In this document: positions 58,096 through 64,000 of the stretch, one piece after another
How positions within the stretch are numbered: position 1 is the stretch's first letter
How the letters are laid out: each line of letters starts with the position of its first letter
DNA from: Ptychodera flava
Taxonomy: Eukaryota > Hemichordata > Enteropneusta > Ptychoderidae
Direction of reading: 5' to 3'
Assembly (NCBI RefSeq): GCF_041260155.1
Contig: NC_091942.1
Coordinates: 9,751,001-9,815,000 of the forward strand
Length of the DNA: 64,000 nucleotides
Notes under the pieces: model-generated
Database searches by the model: none
The model's input: only the letters and a program-made list of their open reading frames with translations
Told to the model about the DNA's origin: nothing
Position numbers and translations under genes: made by a program

Positions 58096-61000
58096 ATGGC
58101 AGCGTCCACGAGAATTAACGTGTGTGCAATAACATCAAGGCGAGTTGCATCAAAGCATTACATTATTGCGTTTGCTTACCTCTCAGACATACTGTTTGCC
58201 ATGAGCTCCTACTCAAACTATTTTCGAATGTAACGAAATGATAATTGTTCTCTTCGGCCCTTAGATACATGCGTGCGCTCACATCCACTCGTACTCAGGC
58301 CTCCCCTCTTCTTTGGCCATTGCGTGGCCTGTTCCTAATTTTGGCCTAAATTTTACGTCATACGTAAGCTGCAAATTTTAATGTTATATAGGGCAGGTGC
58401 ACAGGCGTAGTCTCAATCAATACATATATACAGCCTGTTACCACCAACTGTTGAGTTGCACGGACAAACCACAGATGGATTGGGCATCATTCATAACTAT
58501 TCCCTTCTGTTATTTTTAAAATCATGATTGTAGGCCTGTTGTCCATATTAAAGATTGTTACTACCATAAAATTTGTAAATACCTAAAAATCACCTTCACT
58601 AACACGGTTGTCCATTGCAACACTGTTAATCTACCATGATTTTATCGTATGATCCCAATGTGATTTGGAATCGCTACATGCCAAGTTAGGGAATTGGCCA
58701 CTTTTAGTAATGTCATGCACTCACTGAAATAGACTGCAATTTCTTACAATATAATTTTAGTTATTCACCTGTGGTTGGACGTAGTTACCAGACAAAACTT
58801 TATAAAAACAGCAAAATAATAAAACCTTTTAGAAATATTCAAGAAGTGGTATAGCCACGGACAGGTGATGTTATACCTGCCATAGACAAAGTACAGTAGC
58901 CCCATATTTAGCGGCACTCAGCAATATGTTGTGAGCACCACTTCTTGAATGTTGCCAATATTTCATCAACTTACCCATCTCTCTGAGGCTGCTTTAAAGG
59001 GTGATGGAGAACTGCTGTTCTGCTATGTTTCTTGTGTATACACACAACATTCTGTATTTTTATTTTTTATTTCAGATATTCCAAGTTTAGAATTTGTATT
59101 TCTCACATGTCCAGACCAAATAAAATCCACTGTCACCAAATCAACTGCATCAGACCCTATGCCAGTAGCAACATTCTAACTCTTCATGAAAGAGGCATCT
59201 TCAATGATATATTCCCTGATGGAAGGTGTGTAGTTGACATCATATATATCTGTCTATTCACCATCGCTCCACAAAAAAACGCCCCAAAACCCCCCAAAAT
59301 AACAATGCTTTTGGAGGGATCATGATTTGTGGCTGCTTTTATTCTTTACCATTTCATCAGACATCTTTTATCAAGTTTAACCTTAAATCATCTGCAATGT
59401 CCGCAATCACCATTGAAAAATGAAAAGAATGGGATTTTCCTACTAATTACTGCCCGTAGCTGCCTGAGGACTGCCCGAGAACTGCCTGAGCACTGCCCAT
59501 TTTAACACGAGGCCAATAAGTTCAGTTTATATCATGCCCAGCCAACCAAAAATATCATTGATTTGGCGTTAACCTGATGTTTTCTCCAGCGGTTTTGGAA
59601 CACAGAAGACGTTGGTCTTGAAGGATGTCGCCAGCTTGATAGTGAGATCATACCATTCAGTCCGAGAGGTGGTACAATAACCTTGCCGAGCGCGTACAGT
59701 TTGACAGCCTACCACCCCTTGCACTGACTGGTATGATCTCACAATCAAGATGAGGACGTCTTTCTGGTCGAAAGCTCGGCGTCTTTAGGGTTCCACAACC
59801 GCTACAGAAAAACACCAAATCAATGATATTTTTGGTTAGCCAGGCATGATATAACTTCAAGCTATTGGTTTAGTGTTAAAATTGGTAAAATTTGGCCTAC
59901 TTGCTCCTCGGGCAGTCCTCAGGCAGCTACAGGCAGTCACGGGCAGTAATTAGTAGGACCCGTGGTGAAAGCATTGCTGTCTTCAAGAATGTTATTGAAA
60001 CTCAAGTGTTAGAAATCAGAGTGAACAAGTCATGATTGCTTTGCTCAGATTTTTTAGCTCACATTTGGTTTTACCAATGTGAGTTTATCGTATAGGCTGA
60101 AGTCGATGGCGTCTGCATGTATGTGTGTATGTATGTATGTATGTATGTATGTATGTATGTATGTATGTACGTACGTACAGTATGTCCGTCAACATCAAAA
60201 ACACGCAAACCGCTGCACGTTTCAGCTTGGTATTTGGTGTGTGGATGCATCCTGGGCTATAGATGGGATTTTGTTCAAATGAAGTTTGCATTGCCAAAAT
60301 TATGCAAATGAGCTTACAAAATGTGAAAATGGTTAAGAATTAATAACTCAAGAACCGCTTTTTTGATTGCTTTGAAAATTTGTGTGCAAGTACCTTAGGT
60401 TAACCTTATACAGTTTTATGAATATTGTGAAGATATCCTTAATTTTGTATTTTTGCTGAATTTTTTGGTGATTTTTCTCATTTTCAGTAAAAATTCTTCT
60501 TCTCTGAAACTGCCGGCCCAATCGCTCTCAAATTTTGGTTGTCTCTTTGCAAGGGTGTTACTCTTCTAATTTGTTGAAATTATGACAAAATTGGGAAAAT
60601 TACTATTTTTGTGCAATTTTGTCATTTTTGGTCAAAAAATCTTAGACAGTGTTTCCTTTTTAAAACCCCTGGACAGACAGCTTCATATTTCGTACACAGA
60701 CGTACAGAGATGACAATAGTTAGATATGTGGAAATTGTCCTGAAATATAAAAAATTGTATTTTTAAGACAATATTGTCATTTTTGGTCAAGAAAACTTTA
60801 TCTCAACATTACTTGTTTGATAGCTTTGTAATTTGGTATAAAGTCCCTTGTTTGATAGCTTTGTAATTTGGTATAAAGTCCCGAAAGATGTTATTAGATG
60901 AATTTTCAGCTCAAAGTGTTGGGAAACCCCAAAATTTGTATATTTTAGGTACTTTTCTCAGTTTGTGACCTTAAATGACCTATACTAACCCAGGATATGT

Positions 61001-64000
61001 TGTGAGACAATTTTGAAGGCTGTGAACATAATTTTGTCATATTTGATACCAATTTGTAGGAAAATTTGATCCAGAAAACAAAGCTGAGGTGATTTTTAGC
61101 TCATATTTGGTTTTATATATAAATACCAAAAAGAGCTTATATGATGAGTCTGAGTGGCGTCTGTGTCTGTATATTTGTGGGTATGTGCGGATGTATGTCC
61201 GTCACACACAAAGGCTCCCATACCGCCAAAGCTACCGTCTCAGTATTTGGTGTACAGGTAGATGTAGGGGTTGAGATGTGAATTTGTTCAAATGAACACA
61301 TCAGTGTCAAAAATGTGCAAATGAGGTAAGAAAAAGGGAAATTCTGCAAATGTTCATGAGTGGTCTCATGCCAATGGCTGAAACAGGATACTCCACTGAC
61401 CTCTAGTCATTTCCTGTCATTGTTTATGAACTGTTACATATTAACAGACCTGCTCAAACTAAGGGACAGACCATTAGATCTTGGGAGGGGGTGGCCTCAA
61501 TGAAATTATGAACATTTTTTTTTACAACTGTAAATTTCTAAAAAAAATTTTTTCCAAATGAGAAAAGCTGTGCTAATATTTTTTACTAAGTAAATTTTCA
61601 GATTTATAATTTTTTTAGTTAGACGCTGTCTGAGATACAATGTACATCCATATCACTAGCGCAAATAAGATTGCGTGCTGTAACTACTTATGGCCCAGTG
61701 ATTTATATTGCTGATAGATTTCGCGAAATGTTGCAGATCATCTTTTGACAAGCTTGAGAAGCTGTTTGCAAAAAATGTGGTGAAATTTCAATATTTGTGT
61801 TTTTAGGACAATTTTTGTCCTTTTTGATCAAAACATCAATTTCTCTGTAGCAGTATGTCAAACTTCTGTCATTCTTGTTGTTTTTCTGGTTGTACTGTGC
61901 AGAAATTATTGTCATAACATCAACATAGAATTTTCCTGCACTGAACAAATAGAAACAACATTTATTGTTGATCTTTGGTACCCATACTGGTATGTACCAA
62001 TTCTGATCAAATGTGAGCGACACCGTATAATTGCGGTATTTTTATTTTTTCTTGAAAAATAAGTGTGCAAAGTTTCATGCGATCTGTCTATGTCAGTACA
62101 TTTTTAACAATGTCTTCTGAAATTTATCCAATTGGGTATGAAAGAACCTCACTAAATTAAATGTCATTTTGTTTCTTGCTAGCGATGAACTTCCAAAGTT
62201 GCTGATTTCAGGTCCACAGCATATTTACTGTGGCTTTGATCCGACAGCTGACAGTCTCCACATTGGCAATTTACTAGCACTGATATCCCTGATCCATTGT
62301 CAGAGAGCTGGACACAACTCCATTGCACTGGTAAGCCTTTTCTAATCAGATTACCATGCAATCACATCCTTTTTCCTTGTCTATACCATTTTGGCTTGGG
62401 TTTGCTGCTTCCCAAAGGTGGTAAACCATGACACACCTATATGATTGTTTGTCATACCTGGTCCTTTTTTCTCTGTTTGTTTGGTTTGTCTCTTACATTG
62501 TATAGATTATTGATTTCACAGGGGAAGAGTTTTTAAGAATTTCACTCTTTAAACAAAAATGGAGATGAAATTGCTCAGGGCTTGATATTTTTTCTTTTTA
62601 CTTGTATTTATTTATTTATTTATTTATTCACGTATATATTTATTTTTATTTTAGCATGATCAGTCGGATACCAATCTGAATGTTACATTTTGGTGCAACA
62701 CATCCAGTCTTGTTGTGTGTCTCATTTCAACTTTTTGTATCTCTTCCATTCATGCCACAGCATAGCATCATTTTCAAATTCTTGTTTGTATCTGCTATCC
62801 CATGCAGATAGGGGGCGCTACAGCACTCATAGGAGATCCCAGTGGGAAAACAAAAGAAAGAGACCCCTTGTCAAAGAGCGCAGCTGAAAGTAACATCAGA
62901 TGTATCCATGACAGTCTAACAAGAATTTTCAGCAACCATGAAAGGTGCATATGGAAGAAAGATAAACCCCTGCCACCAGTCAGGTATTGATGGTAAATTT
63001 TCATGGTATTGTGATTGCTTTTGTTCTATACATTATTCTTGTTCCAAATCGTGTAGAAAGTGACAGCTTTTGATGTTTTCATTTGTCATGGAATACAGTC
63101 CCAAAACCAATCATAACTCAAATGATATTGATCATACATGATAGATAATGATATGTTCAATAAAGCTCATTTTATCATATATTGTATTGGAGTTTGTATT
63201 TTGGCATTTGCCTACTATTTCTGTACATACCTGAAGTCATTTCATTGTTTTCTTTATCTGTGCTGTCTGTAAGCAAAGTTGATGGGTATTTGAAGCAAAA
63301 GATGTGTTTCAGATGTGTTTCACCCTCTTTGTGTTATGATAATTTTGCTTTGAATGTGTGACATGATCCACTATTGCACTGCTTGCTATACTTGTGGAGG
63401 GACCATGTACAAAGAAATTCAGCTTCTTTTTATTTAAATTCTTTATGACATTTCCTTCCTTCCTTCAGGATACTGAACAACATGGACTGGTACAAGGACA
63501 AAAATTTGATTGACTTCTTGTCAACAGTCGGCAGATATTTCCGAATGGGAACCATGTTGTCCAGACACAGGTATAAACAAACAGAGCAGGAACACTCATC
63601 CCACAATGCCTTGCAAAAACATCAACAATGACCGAACCATTGCTGGATGGAAACAAACCTTTTGTGGATTTAATTGTTCTAAAGATTTCTCCCAAAAGCT
63701 ATTTTGATTTCCGTATTCTGTGTGCCATCTGAACCTCCTTGAAATTAAAGTGTGCAAGAATGTTGATTTAAAACCTACAAAATGATGACAGATGATACTG
63801 TGATAATCAACCAATATTTACAAAAAGTTGAGGCTATATGTGTATGCTCTTGTATTTTGTCATTACAGTTTGTTTTCCAAATCAACACGATGCATTTGTA
63901 GCAAAAATTTTGCAGTGCATATAATGTGTATTTATCATTGTCATTTTGTGTTTTCAATGTTTTTCTTTGCTTAGTGTGAAGACAAGATTGAAAAGTCCAG
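58096..64000 (+). CDS. YARS2: Mitochondrial tyrosyl-tRNA synthetase, 5' part (cut by window end)
   Basis: This enzyme charges mitochondrial tRNA-Tyr in the matrix. Exons: 58096-58229, 59076-59225, 62183-62330, 62808-62983, 63469-63570, 63975-64000 (continues past the edge), about 245 codons of an expected ~475. All junctions are GT-AG with matching phases; the exon 1 donor (gtaacg) is weak and exon 1 is the least certain. The N-terminus is basic and Ser/Arg-rich ([20 protein letters not shown]), as in a mitochondrial import signal. [12 protein letters not shown] matches the family's pre-catalytic segment. The class I motif HIGN is at ~121-124 within [32 protein letters not shown] and [12 protein letters not shown] are diagnostic of bacterial-type and mitochondrial TyrRS. 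An alternative start is the Met of MSRPNK in exon 2. The KMSKS region lies outside the window. Confidence 0.92.
58834..58953. mobile_element. 120-bp MITE-like inverted repeat in YARS2 intron 1
   Basis: The ends aatattcaagaagtggt and accacttcttgaatgtt are near reverse complements. The interior is not palindromic. Confidence 0.65.
59438..59958. mobile_element. Inverted-repeat element with decamer-repeat ends, YARS2 intron 2
   Basis: The ends are tcctactaattactgcccg and its reverse complement. Inside each end are ctgcc(c/t)g repeats spaced ~10 bp apart. Further complementary blocks (ccaaaaatatcattgatttgg and partner; agatcatacca and partner) make the whole 521 bp foldable. No clear target duplication. 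Confidence 0.8.
60056..60340 (+). repeat. Dispersed repeat R2, copy 1
   Basis: It begins agctcacatttggttttacc and includes gtggcgtctg-like, tatgtccgtca, gtatttggtgt, ttgttcaaatga and atgcaaatgag blocks, found in the same order from 61098. Similarity beyond ~60340 is weak. Confidence 0.7.
60118..60178 (+). repeat. GTAT tetranucleotide microsatellite
   Basis: Runs of gtat, ending in gtac repeats, inside R2 copy 1. Confidence 0.95.
60812..60881 (+). repeat. 35-bp perfect tandem duplication
   Basis: The unit starting cttgtttgatagctttgtaa is repeated once with no spacer, at 60812-60846 and 60847-60881. Confidence 0.9.
61098..61340 (+). repeat. Dispersed repeat R2, copy 2
   Basis: It begins agctcatatttggttttata and follows the block order of copy 1, 1.04 kb downstream in the same orientation. 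aatgtgagcgacaccgtata near 62010 may mark its far end. Confidence 0.65.
62606..62632 (+). repeat. ATTT microsatellite
   Basis: Short (attt)n run in YARS2 intron 3. Confidence 0.9.

Overview
This is a window of animal nuclear DNA. Genes are split by GT-AG introns, all four recognisable proteins are animal families (cytosolic sulfotransferase, cyclin F, LDAF1/promethin, mitochondrial tyrosyl-tRNA synthetase), and the intergenic DNA is AT-rich and packed with palindromic repeats. I infer a marine invertebrate deuterostome (hemichordate or amphioxus-like). That placement rests on general impression and is weak.

Layout. Positions 1-9.7 kb are repeats only. They are dominated by a 6.35-kb foldback element (1395-7743) whose arms are arrays of a ~400-bp monomer in opposite orientations, and a small broken BEL/Pao fossil lies at ~8.5 kb. 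Positions 9.7-21.5 kb hold a complete six-exon sulfotransferase gene on the minus strand (304 aa). Its 8.2-kb first intron is a nest of palindromic elements, many with 9-bp target duplications. Positions 21.7-33.5 kb hold a tandem pair of intronless minus-strand genes of an unrecognised family (368 and 385 aa; membrane-seeking N-terminus, 14-residue coiled-coil repeats at the C-terminus). Positions 33.6-48.2 kb hold a complete 16-exon cyclin F gene (761 aa). Positions 55.4-56.4 kb hold LDAF1 on the minus strand (158 aa, two coding exons plus a leader exon near 57.8 kb). From 58.1 kb to the right edge is the 5' half of YARS2 on the plus strand, cut by the window end. LDAF1 and YARS2 are divergent and appear to share a short promoter with CRE-like and YY1-like motifs.

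The four known genes have unrelated jobs: sulfonation, SCF ubiquitin ligase and cell cycle, lipid droplet assembly, mitochondrial translation. They do not form a pathway. The exon models were built by reading splice sites and checking phase. The total coding lengths divide by three for SULT (915 nt), CCNF (2286 nt) and LDAF1 (477 nt).

The most unusual content is the density of self-complementary DNA: about 18 inverted-repeat elements. Two later insertions inside an older element can be dated relative to it, because an uninterrupted relative lies in a cyclin F intron. The most likely undescribed gene content is the orphan pair at 24.3 and 28.2 kb, whose patchwork similarity suggests gene conversion.
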